Shown piece after piece: positions 35,587 through 44,266 of a stretch of DNA of 64,000 nt. The position numbers were made by a program, and so were the translations under genes. Below the pieces are notes generated by a model. The model worked only from the letters and a program-made list of their open reading frames with translations, was not told the origin of the DNA and searched no databases. The number at the start of each line of letters is the position of its first letter. The stretch's first letter is position 1. This stretch comes from Allopusillimonas lactea (GTDB taxonomy: Bacteria; Pseudomonadota; Gammaproteobacteria; Burkholderiales; Burkholderiaceae_B): contig NZ_JAJJOZ010000004.1 in NCBI RefSeq assembly GCF_021653995.1, forward strand, positions 243,212 through 307,211, given 5' to 3'.

Positions 35587-37734
35587 TCAGCCTTCGCCGC
35601 CAGCGGACGGGCCTTGCGGGCCGCCCTGGGCCTCGATGCCGCCAATCGCCTTGACCGACAGGCGCAGACGGCCCTTGTCGTCGGCCTCGATGACTTTGAC
35701 ACGCACCGTTTGGCCAACCTTGAGCACATCGTTGATGTTGGCGATGCGATAGTTGGCGATTTCGGAAATGTGCAGCAGGCCGTCACGGCCGGGCAGCACC
35801 TGCACGATGGCGCCGAAATCCAGCAGGCGCAACACAGGGCCTTCGTATTCCTGCCCCACTTCGACGTCGGCGGTGAGTTCCTTGATGCGGCGCTCGGCTT
35901 CACGGGCCTTGTCGAGATCGGCACTGGAAATGGTGATCGTGCCATCGTCGCCAATGTCGATCTGCGTGCCGGTTTCTTCGGTGAGCGCACGAATGGTGGC
36001 GCCGCCCTTTCCGATCACGTCGCGAATCTTCTCGGGGTTGATCTTCAGGCTGAGCATGCGTGGAGCGAACTCGGACAGCTCGGTGCGCGAGCCTTCGATG
36101 GCCTCGCGCATTTTGCCCAGGATATGCAGGCGGCCTTCCTTGGCCTGCGCCAGGGCAACCTGCATGATTTCCTTGGTGATGCCCTGGATCTTGATATCCA
36201 TCTGCAGGGCGGTGATGCCCTGCACTGTACCGGCAACCTTGAAGTCCATATCGCCCAGGTGATCTTCGTCGCCCAGGATGTCGGTGAGCACAGCGAACTT
36301 GCCGCCGTCTTTGATCAGACCCATTGCCACGCCAGCCACGTGATCGCCGACGGGCACGCCGGCGTCCATCATGGCAAGCGAGCCGCCGCACACAGAAGCC
36401 ATGGACGAGGAACCGTTGGACTCGGTGATCTCGGATACCACGCGAATGGTGTACTGGAAGTCTTCGGGCGCGGGCAGCAGCGACGCGAGCGCGCGCTTGG
36501 CCAGGCGGCCGTGGCCGATTTCGCGGCGCTTGGGCACACCGAAGCGGCCGGTTTCGCCGGTGGCGAACGGCGGCATGTTGTAGTGGAGCATGAAGCGGTC
36601 GCGGTGCTCGCCCATGATGGAATCGATAATCTGCTCATCCTGCTTGGTACCCAGCGTGGCAACCACCAGCGCCTGCGTTTCGCCACGGGTGAACAGCGCG
36701 CTGCCGTGCGCGCGCGGGAGCACACCCAGGCGGACACTGATGGGACGCACGGTGCGGGTATCGCGGCCGTCGATGCGGGGCTCGCCGTTCAGGATCTGGC
36801 CGCGCACGATACGCGATTCCAAGGCGAACAGGATGTTGTCGACCTCGACGCTGTCGGGCGCATCTTCACCCTTGGCCGCGGCGTGCTCGGCCAGGCGCGT
36901 CTTGACCTCGACATAGACCTCGCGCAGGCGGGCAGTGCGCGCCTGCTTCTCGCGGATCTGGTATGCAGCCTTCAGGCCAGCATCGGCGGCTGCCAAGACG
37001 GCGGTTTCGAGCGCCAGGTTCTTGGCGGCGGGCTGCCAATCCCACTCGGGCTTGCCGGCTTCGGCGACCAGATCGTGAATGGCGTTGATGGCGGCCTGCA
37101 TCTGCTCATGGCCAAATACCACGCCGCCCAGCATCACGTCTTCGGGCAACTGCTTGGCTTCGGACTCGACCATCAGCACGGCGGCTTCGGTGCCGGCCAC
37201 GACCAGATCCATTTGCGACTGCTTGAGCTGCGTGGAGGTGGGGTTGAGCACGTATTGGCCATTGATGTAGCCCACCCGCGCGGCGCCAATCGGGCCATTG
37301 AACGGAATGCCCGAAATGGCCAGCGCGGCGGAGGCGCCGATCATGGCGGCGATATCCGGATCGACTTCGGGGTTGACCGAAACCGTGTGGATAATGACTT
37401 GGACGTCGTTGTAGAAGCCCTCAGGGAACAGCGGACGCAAGGGGCGGTCGATCAGACGCGAGGTGAGGGTTTCTTTTTCGGAGGGCTTGCCTTCGCGCTT
37501 GAAAAACCCGCCCGGAATACGGCCGGCGGCATAGGTTTTTTCGACGTAGTCAACGGTAAGCGGGAAGAAATCCTGGCCCGGCTTGGGCGTCTTGGCTGCC
37601 ACGACAGTGGCAAGGATGACGGTATCGTCAATCGAAACCAGTACGGCGCCCGAGGCTTGGCGAGCAATCTCGCCGGTTTCCAGAACTACCGTGTGCTGAC
37701 CGTACTGAAACGATTTGCTCACTTTATTAAACAT
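35587..37734 (-). CDS. pnp: Polyribonucleotide nucleotidyltransferase (PNPase)
   Basis: Phosphorolytic 3'-5' exoribonuclease of the degradosome, 715 residues. Two RNase PH domains lie in about 1-550 (IDRPLRPLFPEGFYNDVQV, and the second core with FMLHYNMPPFATGE), followed by a KH domain (GKGGATIRALTEETGTQIDI) and an S1 domain (GQEYEGPVLRLLDFGAIVQV). The start MFNKVSKSFQYGQHTVVLET is the family start, with AAGGA upstream. It follows rpsO, as in most proteobacteria. Confidence 0.98.
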   Translation of the reverse strand: MFNKVSKSFQYGQHTVVLETGEIARQASGAVLVSIDDTVILATVVAAKTPKPGQDFFPLTVDYVEKTYAAGRIPGGFFKREGKPSEKETLTSRLIDRPLRPLFPEGFYNDVQVIIHTVSVNPEVDPDIAAMIGASAALAISGIPFNGPIGAARVGYINGQYVLNPTSTQLKQSQMDLVVAGTEAAVLMVESEAKQLPEDVMLGGVVFGHEQMQAAINAIHDLVAEAGKPEWDWQPAAKNLALETAVLAAADAGLKAAYQIREKQARTARLREVYVEVKTRLAEHAAAKGEDAPDSVEVDNILFALESRIVRGQILNGEPRIDGRDTRTVRPISVRLGVLPRAHGSALFTRGETQALVVATLGTKQDEQIIDSIMGEHRDRFMLHYNMPPFATGETGRFGVPKRREIGHGRLAKRALASLLPAPEDFQYTIRVVSEITESNGSSSMASVCGGSLAMMDAGVPVGDHVAGVAMGLIKDGGKFAVLTDILGDEDHLGDMDFKVAGTVQGITALQMDIKIQGITKEIMQVALAQAKEGRLHILGKMREAIEGSRTELSEFAPRMLSLKINPEKIRDVIGKGGATIRALTEETGTQIDIGDDGTITISSADLDKAREAERRIKELTADVEVGQEYEGPVLRLLDFGAIVQVLPGRDGLLHISEIANYRIANINDVLKVGQTVRVKVIEADDKGRLRLSVKAIGGIEAQGGPQGPSAGGEG

Positions 37735-37753
37735 TAGGAGGTATCCTTACAAT

Positions 37754-37798
37754 AAAAAAACCGTGTACACCGCGATGGCTATCGCAGTGTGCACGGTT
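37754..37798 (-). terminator. Terminator/processing hairpin between rpsO and pnp
   Basis: A long hairpin pairs AACCGTG-ACAC-GCGAT with ATCGC-GTGT-CACGGTT, broken by three mismatches, around a GGCT loop. On the minus strand it is followed by TTTTTTT. It should partly end transcription after rpsO. In Escherichia coli the same gap holds a terminator and an RNase III site that controls pnp, so a like role is probable. Confidence 0.85.
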
Positions 37799-37824
37799 CC
37801 AACGCGGGGAGCCAGCCCCCGGTA

Positions 37825-38094
37825 TCACTTACGCAGACCGAGCTTTTCGATCAGAGTGCGGTACGAATCGGGATTGCGGCCCTTCAGGTAATCGAGCAGC
37901 TTGCGACGGCGGCTGACCATGCGCAGAAGGCCACGACGCGAGTGGTGGTCTTTGACGTGCGCCTTGAAGTGGCCCGTCAGTTCGTTGATGCGGGCGGTAA
38001 GCAGCGCAACCTGCACTTCGGGGGAGCCGGTATCGCCTTGCGCGCGCTGATATTGCGCGACGATGTCAGACTTGTTGATGTCAGAAACAGACAT
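37825..38094 (-). CDS. rpsO: 30S ribosomal protein S15
   Basis: Primary 16S rRNA-binding protein of the small subunit platform, 89 residues, the standard length. The start MSVSDINKSDIVAQYQRAQG and the core GDTGSPEVQVALLTARINEL and HHSRRGLLRMVSRRRKLLDY are typical. AGAGGA precedes the ATG. The gene is unpaired upstream; the next gene is divergent. Confidence 0.98.
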   Translation of the reverse strand: MSVSDINKSDIVAQYQRAQGDTGSPEVQVALLTARINELTGHFKAHVKDHHSRRGLLRMVSRRRKLLDYLKGRNPDSYRTLIEKLGLRK

Positions 38095-38262
38095 TATTGA
38101 TCCTCTTTTACGAGCGACAGAGCCGAGGTGCCCTGACGTGGAGTGTTGAACAAACTACAATTTATGCATGCCTTCTTTAGGGCTTGCCACGCATATTTTT
38201 ACGCGCCTGCCGCAAAGAAGAGAGCATTATACCGGAAAATGCCGGCCCGATCGGAGCCCCCC

Positions 38263-38805
38263 ATGAAATCGCCCCCGCAACCCACCTCTTTCCTGCCTCG
38301 CCGTGCGCGCCTGGCCGCCAGCGCTGTGGTGCTCGGCTTGCTTGCCGCCTGTGCCAACATGAGCCAAACCCCACCGGGTTCGCCGCTTTCGGTGGTAGAG
38401 GCCAAATGGGGCAAGCCCGGGTTTTCATGCCCTGGGCCAAACGGCACACAGCGCGTAATCTGGAGCCAGCAGCCCTTGGGGCAGTATGCCTGGGGCGCCA
38501 ACGTGAATGCCTCGGGCAATATCGATCGTATCGAGCCTTTGTTAACCGACCGGCATTTCGAAAAACTTCGTACGGGCACCTGGACACGAGATCAAGTGCG
38601 GTGCGAATTCGGCCCACCCGCCGATATCAGCACAGTTGGCCTGCCATCGAATACGCAATTGGTATGGAGCTACCGCTATCTGCAATCGGGGGTATGGAAT
38701 TCGCTGATGTACGTGTACTTCGGCACCGACGGGGAGCGGGTGACAAGTTTTCACCCAGGCCCCGACCCGATGTACGAACAGAATGACAACAGTTGGTTCA
38801 ACTAG
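38263..38805 (+). CDS. Putative outer membrane lipoprotein
   Basis: The 180-residue product starts MKSPPQPTSFLPRRARLAAS. A basic n-region and hydrophobic stretch lead to the lipobox LLAAC, so Cys32 or so is lipidated. The mature part has two related segments with the pattern of small BamE/SmpA-like lipoproteins (SVVEAKWGKPGFSCPG and GTWTRDQVRCEFGPPADIST), each ending in G-x-P. GGAG precedes the ATG at proper distance, which is why the start 40 codons upstream was rejected. Function is unknown. Confidence 0.72.
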   Translation: MKSPPQPTSFLPRRARLAASAVVLGLLAACANMSQTPPGSPLSVVEAKWGKPGFSCPGPNGTQRVIWSQQPLGQYAWGANVNASGNIDRIEPLLTDRHFEKLRTGTWTRDQVRCEFGPPADISTVGLPSNTQLVWSYRYLQSGVWNSLMYVYFGTDGERVTSFHPGPDPMYEQNDNSWFN

Positions 38806-38901
38806 GCGCGGGCGTATCTGGCGGAAAGCGCCAGCACTGCGGGGCCCTGCGGCAGGCCTGCAAACCGCACCAGTTGGCGCCACACCGGCCGCCAATGGCC
38901 G

Positions 38902-39858
38902 CTAGAAACGCGGGCCCGGTGGTTTGCCGCCGGGCTGTGGCTCATCCGCAGCGGGGCCGCGCACACCAGGCGCGGCGTCAGGCCCGCCGGTGCTGCCCGA
39001 CGCGCCGCGATCAGGGCCTGGCGCGCCTTGCGCCATACCGGAGGACGCAGCGGGGCCGATAGAAGGCTCGGTCGGTGTCTCGGCGGGCTCGGGGGGATCC
39101 TGGCGCATGCGGGTGAGTGCGCGCGCGCGACGCCAGCGCCAATACTGGGTTACCCAGCCTGACAACCCGTAGATGACAAACAACAGGAACAATACGACGG
39201 GTGGATCGCTGGATACAAACACAAAGCCAGCCACCAGCACCAGCATGACCCAGAACGGCACACTGCGGCCCAGGGCGAAGGTTTTTCCACTATAGAACGG
39301 GGCGTTCGACACCATGCACACGCCTGCATAGACTGTCAGCACGAAGGCCAGCCAGGAAATGGTGACTGGGTCCATGAGCAGCTTGTTATCGACGTTGAGC
39401 CATACGAAGCCGGCCACAAGCGCCGCCGCTGCAGGGCTAGGCAGGCCCTGGAAGAAGCGTTTATCGACCACAGCGATATTGGTGTTGAAACGCGCCAAAC
39501 GCAGCGCGGCCCCCACCACGTAGACAAAGGCGGCCAGCCAGCCCCAACGGCCCAGACCTTGCAGCGCCCATACATACATCACGAGTGCGGGCGCAATGCC
39601 GAAGGATGTCATGTCGGACAGCGAGTCGTATTGCTCGCCGAAGGCGGACTGCGTGTTTGTCAGGCGCGCCACCCGCCCGTCCATGCCGTCAAAGACCATG
39701 GCCAGGAAAATAGCGATGGCGGCCACTTCGAAGCGACCGTTCATGGCCTGCACGACAGCGTAGAAACCAGCAAATAGATTGGCGGTAGTGAAAGCATTGG
39801 GCAGCAGGTAGATGCTGCGCCGGCGCAGTGTCTCGTCGTTGGACAGGTGTTCTGGCAT
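38902..39858 (-). CDS. pssA: CDP-diacylglycerol-serine O-phosphatidyltransferase
   Basis: Membrane enzyme that makes phosphatidylserine. The 318-residue product starts MPEHLSNDETLRRRSIYLLP. The CDP-alcohol phosphotransferase motif is intact: FDGMDGRVARLT followed by SAFGEQYDSLSD, giving D-G-x2-D-G-x2-A-R-x8-G-x3-D-x3-D. About eight helices follow. A Pro/Gly-rich tail of about 60 residues (from MRQDPPEPAE on) extends beyond the usual core. The partner psd gene is not adjacent. Confidence 0.92.
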   Translation of the reverse strand: MPEHLSNDETLRRRSIYLLPNAFTTANLFAGFYAVVQAMNGRFEVAAIAIFLAMVFDGMDGRVARLTNTQSAFGEQYDSLSDMTSFGIAPALVMYVWALQGLGRWGWLAAFVYVVGAALRLARFNTNIAVVDKRFFQGLPSPAAAALVAGFVWLNVDNKLLMDPVTISWLAFVLTVYAGVCMVSNAPFYSGKTFALGRSVPFWVMLVLVAGFVFVSSDPPVVLFLLFVIYGLSGWVTQYWRWRRARALTRMRQDPPEPAETPTEPSIGPAASSGMAQGAPGPDRGASGSTGGPDAAPGVRGPAADEPQPGGKPPGPRF

Positions 39859-40128
39859 AGATTGAATGGCAACAGGAGTGGGATTCAGGGCTGGTGGCAC
39901 GACAATTGATTGGGCGCACCCCAGGGTGGCGCGCGCCTTGTCGCCTTTGGCGAGCTGAAGCAATGCCACGGACGGTGGCAAGGCGCCGGCTATAACCCGG
40001 TTCGTTGTAGAAGAATAACCCAATTGGCCACAATGTTTGTGTGGCGCGCATGCAAATACACGCATGCAACCTGCCATGGGCGGCCAGCGCGGGCCCAGAA
40101 CCGACCTTGACCGATTGCCTCACCACCT

Positions 40129-40980
40129 TCAGCCAAATACCACCAGCGGCTTGCCCGGATGGCGCGGATGCGGTGCCACATGGACATCCATGCCGAAGAC
40201 GCGGCGCAGGTTGGCGGGCGTAAGCACGCGCTCAGGCGTATCGCAGGCAAATATCGTACCCTGCTCCAGCAACGCTATGCGGTCGCTCCATAACGCGGCC
40301 AGGTTGATATCGTGCAGGATGAGTAGCACGCCAATGCGTTCGCCGCGCGCAAGTGCGATCACTGCGCGCAGCAATTCGTGCTGATGCCTCGGGTCGAGGC
40401 TGGAGGTGGGCTCGTCGAGCAACAGGTAGCGCCCCGCTGTGTCGTCGCCCCGACCCGCCAATACCTGCACAAAAACACGCGCCAGATGCACACGCTGCTG
40501 CTCGCCGCCAGACAGTTCAAGATACCGGCGGCCGGCCAGATGAGCGGCATCAGCTCTGTCGAGCGCTTGGGCAATGAGCGCCCGGACGGCATCGGGCATG
40601 AGCTCGGGAAACGGATAGGCGCCCATGGCCACGACCTCGGCCACCAGCAGGTCGAAGGCTAATGCGGAGCGCTGGGGCAGCATGGCACGCATGCGCGCCT
40701 GGCGGGCCAAGGGCAGCGAGGCAAGCGGCTGCGCATTGATATAGGGCCCATCGTCGGCGCGGCTGGCCGCCAGTTCACCAGCAAGCACGGCCATCAGGCT
40801 GGACTTGCCGGCACCATTTGCGCCCAGCAGCGACACTGCCTCGCCCGCCTGCACGGCGAGTGTGGCGCCGCGCAGCACCTCGCGCCCTCCGCGCGCGAGG
40901 TGAACACCCGTAGCGCCGATGGCCTCAATGCGGTCGATACCGCGGCCCAATGACGGCATCATGGCCCCCTGCCCGTTCAT
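40129..40980 (-). CDS. hmuV: Haem ABC transporter ATP-binding protein
   Basis: ATPase of the haem importer, 283 residues, with Walker A GANGAGKSS, signature LSGGEQQRVHLARV, Walker B YLLLDEPTSSLD and the switch His in LLILHDINLAAL. The pattern is that of the FecE/BtuD class. The ATG overlaps the hmuU stop by four bases. It is the last gene of the hmuSTUV operon. The 270 bases beyond it, to pssA, show no gene. Confidence 0.93.
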   Translation of the reverse strand: MNGQGAMMPSLGRGIDRIEAIGATGVHLARGGREVLRGATLAVQAGEAVSLLGANGAGKSSLMAVLAGELAASRADDGPYINAQPLASLPLARQARMRAMLPQRSALAFDLLVAEVVAMGAYPFPELMPDAVRALIAQALDRADAAHLAGRRYLELSGGEQQRVHLARVFVQVLAGRGDDTAGRYLLLDEPTSSLDPRHQHELLRAVIALARGERIGVLLILHDINLAALWSDRIALLEQGTIFACDTPERVLTPANLRRVFGMDVHVAPHPRHPGKPLVVFG

Positions 40981-41996
40981 GCGACCGCCCGCCGACGCAA
41001 CAGCAGCCAGAAGAAGAACGGCCCGCCCACCAGACTAGTGACCAGACCGATGGGAAGCTCGGCCGGACTCACCAGCACGCGAGCCAGCCAGTCTGCCAGC
41101 GTAAGCACCAAAGCCCCGCCCAACACCGCGGCAGGCAGCAGATGGCGATGATGCGCGCCCAGCAGCATGCGCATCAGGTGCGGCACAACCAGGCCGACAA
41201 AGCCAATGCCGCCCGTTACGGCCACTAGTGGTCCAATGACCAAGGCAATCGCGATGATGAGCCTCCGCCGCACCACCTGCAGGGCGAACCCCAGATGCGC
41301 GGCTTCGCGTTCGCCCAGCAACAAGGCGTTGAGCACACGCCACTGCCTGCACAAGTAGAGCAGCAGCAGCAGCGTCCAGGGGCCTGCCCAGGCCAAGGTA
41401 GGCCAGTCGGCACCCGCAAGACTGCCAAGGTTCCAGAAGGTGAGGTCGCGCAGTTGGGCGTCGTTGGCCAAGTATGTGAAAACGCCGATGCCACTGCCGC
41501 ATACCGCATTGATGGCGATGCCCGCCAGCAGGATGCCGGCAACGCCGGGATGGCGGCGGCCTATGCCATAGGCCATGAAGGTGGCGAGCAGACTGCCTGC
41601 AAACGCGCTGACAGCGATGGCCACGAAGCCGCCGGACGTGAGCACGATAGCGGCCACCGCGCCCAGCGCCCCGCCCGCGCTGATGCCCACCAGCCCCGGT
41701 TCGGCCAGCGGATTGCGAAACAGCGCCTGGATGACCGCGCCGGTGAGCGCAAGCGCTGCGCCCGCCAGCGCGCTAAATAGCACACGCGGCAAACGGATAT
41801 CGACAAGGATGTTGCGCAGCAATGCTTCGCCTGGCTCTTGCGCGCCCCACAACAGGCCAGGGATGCGGGCCCAGGGTATGGCGACCGCCCCGCCTGCTGC
41901 CGCGGCCAGCATGGCCAACACCACCGCCGCAGCCAACATGGCCATGACGAGACGGGGGGCAAGCTTGCGCGAACCGGACGACATGGCCTGCGGCAT
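40977..41996 (-). CDS. hmuU: Haem ABC transporter permease
   Basis: FecCD-type permease with about ten helices, 339 residues from MPQAMSSGSRKLAPRL. The stretch GFVGLVVPHLMRMLLGAHHRHLLP is the family coupling region. The ATG at 41996 overlaps the hmuT stop (TGATG); an in-frame TTG one codon earlier is less likely. Confidence 0.93.
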   Translation of the reverse strand: MPQAMSSGSRKLAPRLVMAMLAAAVVLAMLAAAAGGAVAIPWARIPGLLWGAQEPGEALLRNILVDIRLPRVLFSALAGAALALTGAVIQALFRNPLAEPGLVGISAGGALGAVAAIVLTSGGFVAIAVSAFAGSLLATFMAYGIGRRHPGVAGILLAGIAINAVCGSGIGVFTYLANDAQLRDLTFWNLGSLAGADWPTLAWAGPWTLLLLLYLCRQWRVLNALLLGEREAAHLGFALQVVRRRLIIAIALVIGPLVAVTGGIGFVGLVVPHLMRMLLGAHHRHLLPAAVLGGALVLTLADWLARVLVSPAELPIGLVTSLVGGPFFFWLLLRRRAVA

Positions 41997-42841
41997 CAAT
42001 GGGCGGCCTGCTTGAGCTGGGTGATTGCCTGAGCCACGCGCGGACCGATGCCCAGGATGAGCGCATCATCCATGCCGAACACACGCCCCTGGCGGCCCGC
42101 CGGCGTGGATGACACGCCAGCCTGGCGGCTGAACGCTTGCAGCCCTCCACTGGCCTGGGCCGATGCGGCAGTGATAATGATCAACTCGGGCCGCAGGGCG
42201 GCTAGACCCTCGGTGGACAGGGGCTTGTACCCCTGCTGATCGGCCAATGCGTTGCGCAGCCCCGCCAGGCCAAGCACGGCATCGGCAGCGGTGTGCCTGC
42301 CTGCCGCCATGAAGGTGCCGGTGCGATTGATCAGCACCACTGTACGCAGCGCTGGCGTACCGCCTTGCTGCGCACGCGCGACATCGGCACGAATGCGCGC
42401 GGCCAACGCCCTGCCTTCGGCCTGCGCGCCCAGCGCCTCAGCCACCTGCCCGATACGACGATAAAGTGATTCGATATTGGGGTCGTCTGAGACCTTTTCG
42501 ACGGTGATGCCCAGACCCGCGATACGCTCAAGCGCGTGCGGCGGGCCCGTGTTGCTGGAGGCCAGGACCAGATCGGGCTGCATGGACACGACGCCTTCGA
42601 GAGGCACGTTGCGGTAATAGCCCACCCGGGGCAGCCGCGTGGCCGCTTCGGGATGCAGACTGGATTCGTCGGTGGCAACAAGCAAGGCGCCGCGATCGAG
42701 CGCGTAGACGATTTCGGTGACGCTGCCACCCAGAGTGACAACGCGCTCGGGCGCGGGCGCGGCGCTCGCCATGCACGTGTAGCCGGCCAGGAACACCGCG
42801 GCGATGAATGTGCGGATGCTCATCCTTATGCACATGTTCAT
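41996..42841 (-). CDS. hmuT: Haem ABC transporter substrate-binding protein
   Basis: Periplasmic haem-binding protein, 281 residues from MNMCIRMSIRTFIAAVFLAG, with a signal peptide cleaved near CMASAAPA. The body is the BtuF/FecB-type fold: RVVTLGGSVTEIVYAL, the PRVGYYRNVPLEGVVSMQPD stretch with a Tyr in the place of the haem-ligand Tyr of the family. The ATG overlaps the hmuS stop (ATGA). ATGs at 42835 and 42823 are possible alternatives. Confidence 0.92.
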   Translation of the reverse strand: MNMCIRMSIRTFIAAVFLAGYTCMASAAPAPERVVTLGGSVTEIVYALDRGALLVATDESSLHPEAATRLPRVGYYRNVPLEGVVSMQPDLVLASSNTGPPHALERIAGLGITVEKVSDDPNIESLYRRIGQVAEALGAQAEGRALAARIRADVARAQQGGTPALRTVVLINRTGTFMAAGRHTAADAVLGLAGLRNALADQQGYKPLSTEGLAALRPELIIITAASAQASGGLQAFSRQAGVSSTPAGRQGRVFGMDDALILGIGPRVAQAITQLKQAAH

Positions 42842-43881
42842 GCCGCCAGCGGCTGAGCGCAGTAGCTGCACAACAATGCGCGCCAGTTGGCAAGCTCGGG
42901 CTGGCCGGGCTTGCGGGCGCCAAAGAACTGGACAATGAGCTCGCCGTTCTCGGTGTAGCATTCGAGCGAGGTGACCCAGCCGTCGGACGTGGGCTTGTTG
43001 ACGACCCAAGCCGTGTGAATGGCGGTGGTATCCAGGTGCAGGTTGAAGTGCGGGTCGAGCACATTGAACCAAGGCCCCGTGCGCAGCAGCTTGTGGATGG
43101 GCCCGGTATGGATCTGGATCATGCCGTGGTTGCCAACGAAGCACATGAAGGACACCTGCTGCGCGACGACATCGGCTAGCATGCGTTCGGTTATGCTCGG
43201 CGGCACCTGCTGGGCCAGGTCTTGGCCCGCTGCCCGCAGAGCGGTAAGCCGCGAGACCTTGTGCTTTTGGAGCAGGCCGTGGAACTCGTGCGTATCTTGC
43301 ATGGCGAGCCAGTCGGTGCGAAGTGCCGGCGTTGCGGGCGTTGCCGGCGCCTGGAAGGGCTGCGCGGGCTGGATGGCGGGCCACCGGGGATCGGGCTCGA
43401 TGAATGCATCGACCAGCGCATCGTAGGCTAAGGCGTCGGTTTCGTCGGTGACGAACACCTTATGCACCGCCATGCCTGCGGCATCGAAGAACTGCAGGCT
43501 GCGCCGACCGTTGTCGGTGACAGCCCAGGCGTATCGCCACGGACCGAAAAACACCCTCAGGTCGATATCTGGCCCCAGCACCAAACCCATGGTTTTACCG
43601 GCGCGGATGTCCTCGTAGCGGCCATGGCGCTCATGTACGCACCAGTTGTTGCGTGTAAGCGCCATGACGCGGCCCAAGCTGCCCAGTGACTTGAAGATAT
43701 CTTGTACCGGGCCTTTTAAGGCGGTGGCCCGGATACCGCCGCAGCCGGCGGCGACCAACTCGGCCTCGGAAACGCGCATCTGCGCCGCCAGCGTGCGTAT
43801 GCGAGCCTTGGGCTGCCCTGCCACGAAGGCGTCGTAGCGCGCGCGCAGCGCCTGGGCGTGAGTATCGAATGAGGTAGTCAT
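42838..43881 (-). CDS. hmuS: Haem-degrading/haem-trafficking protein HmuS
   Basis: Cytoplasmic haem handling protein of the HemS/HmuS family, 347 residues from MTTSFDTHAQALRARYDAFV. The fold is an internal repeat of two halves; the helix-turn region RTLAAQMRVSEAELVAAGCG opens the protein and GNHGMIQIHTGPIHKLLRTG in the second half is the family signature. A GGAAG ribosome site precedes the ATG. It is the first gene of the operon and lies behind a Fur box. Confidence 0.92.
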   Translation of the reverse strand: MTTSFDTHAQALRARYDAFVAGQPKARIRTLAAQMRVSEAELVAAGCGGIRATALKGPVQDIFKSLGSLGRVMALTRNNWCVHERHGRYEDIRAGKTMGLVLGPDIDLRVFFGPWRYAWAVTDNGRRSLQFFDAAGMAVHKVFVTDETDALAYDALVDAFIEPDPRWPAIQPAQPFQAPATPATPALRTDWLAMQDTHEFHGLLQKHKVSRLTALRAAGQDLAQQVPPSITERMLADVVAQQVSFMCFVGNHGMIQIHTGPIHKLLRTGPWFNVLDPHFNLHLDTTAIHTAWVVNKPTSDGWVTSLECYTENGELIVQFFGARKPGQPELANWRALLCSYCAQPLAA

Positions 43882-44002
43882 AGGCGAGGCTTCCTTACTT
43901 ATTCTATATTGCTTTGCGTGAGTGCCGACAACGCAGCAGGGCGACGGAACGGACAACGCGGGCACCCTACCGTGGCGACGACATAGCGGCGACGCAACAC
44001 AT

Positions 44003-44032
44003 GATAATAATTTCTATTATCGATTGGAACAA
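44003..44032 (-). promoter_or_regulatory. Fur box and promoter of hmuSTUV
   Basis: GATAATAATTTCTATTATC (44003-44021) has perfect 7-bp arms around five bases, the 19-bp form of a Fur site. On the minus strand a promoter overlaps it: -35 TTGTTC (44032-44027), 17-base spacer, -10 TATTAT (44009-44004). Fur bound with iron would therefore cover the spacer and -10. The hmuS ATG lies 122 bases downstream. Confidence 0.85.
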
Positions 44033-44061
44033 GGGCTGCGGGCCCAGACAAACAGGAACGG

Positions 44062-44143
44062 AAAAAAACACGCCCCCAAGTGCCGCACCCTGTGGTTGGA
44101 GTAATTCCAACGATGGGGGTAAGACGCTTGAGGGCGTGTTTTT
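44062..44143 (-). terminator. Large terminator after ilvC
   Basis: The arms AAAAACACGCCC (44064-44075) and GGGCGTGTTTTT (44132-44143) make a 12-bp outer stem. Inside lies a second hairpin GTTGGA/TCCAAC. On the minus strand the stem ends in a run of seven T. It sits 124 bases after the ilvC stop and separates it from the hmu promoter. The enclosed 56 bases with their own structure are more than a simple terminator needs. Confidence 0.75.
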
Positions 44144-44266
44144 ACAGATGCCTGATTAGCCTGGCGGCCCTGGCGCGGCGCCTGCGGGCCAGCCAATCGC
44201 GCGAGCGCACAAGGCGTTTCGCCAGCGGCCTGCGCCCCGCTGGGGCCGGCCGCCGGCAAAGCAAAA

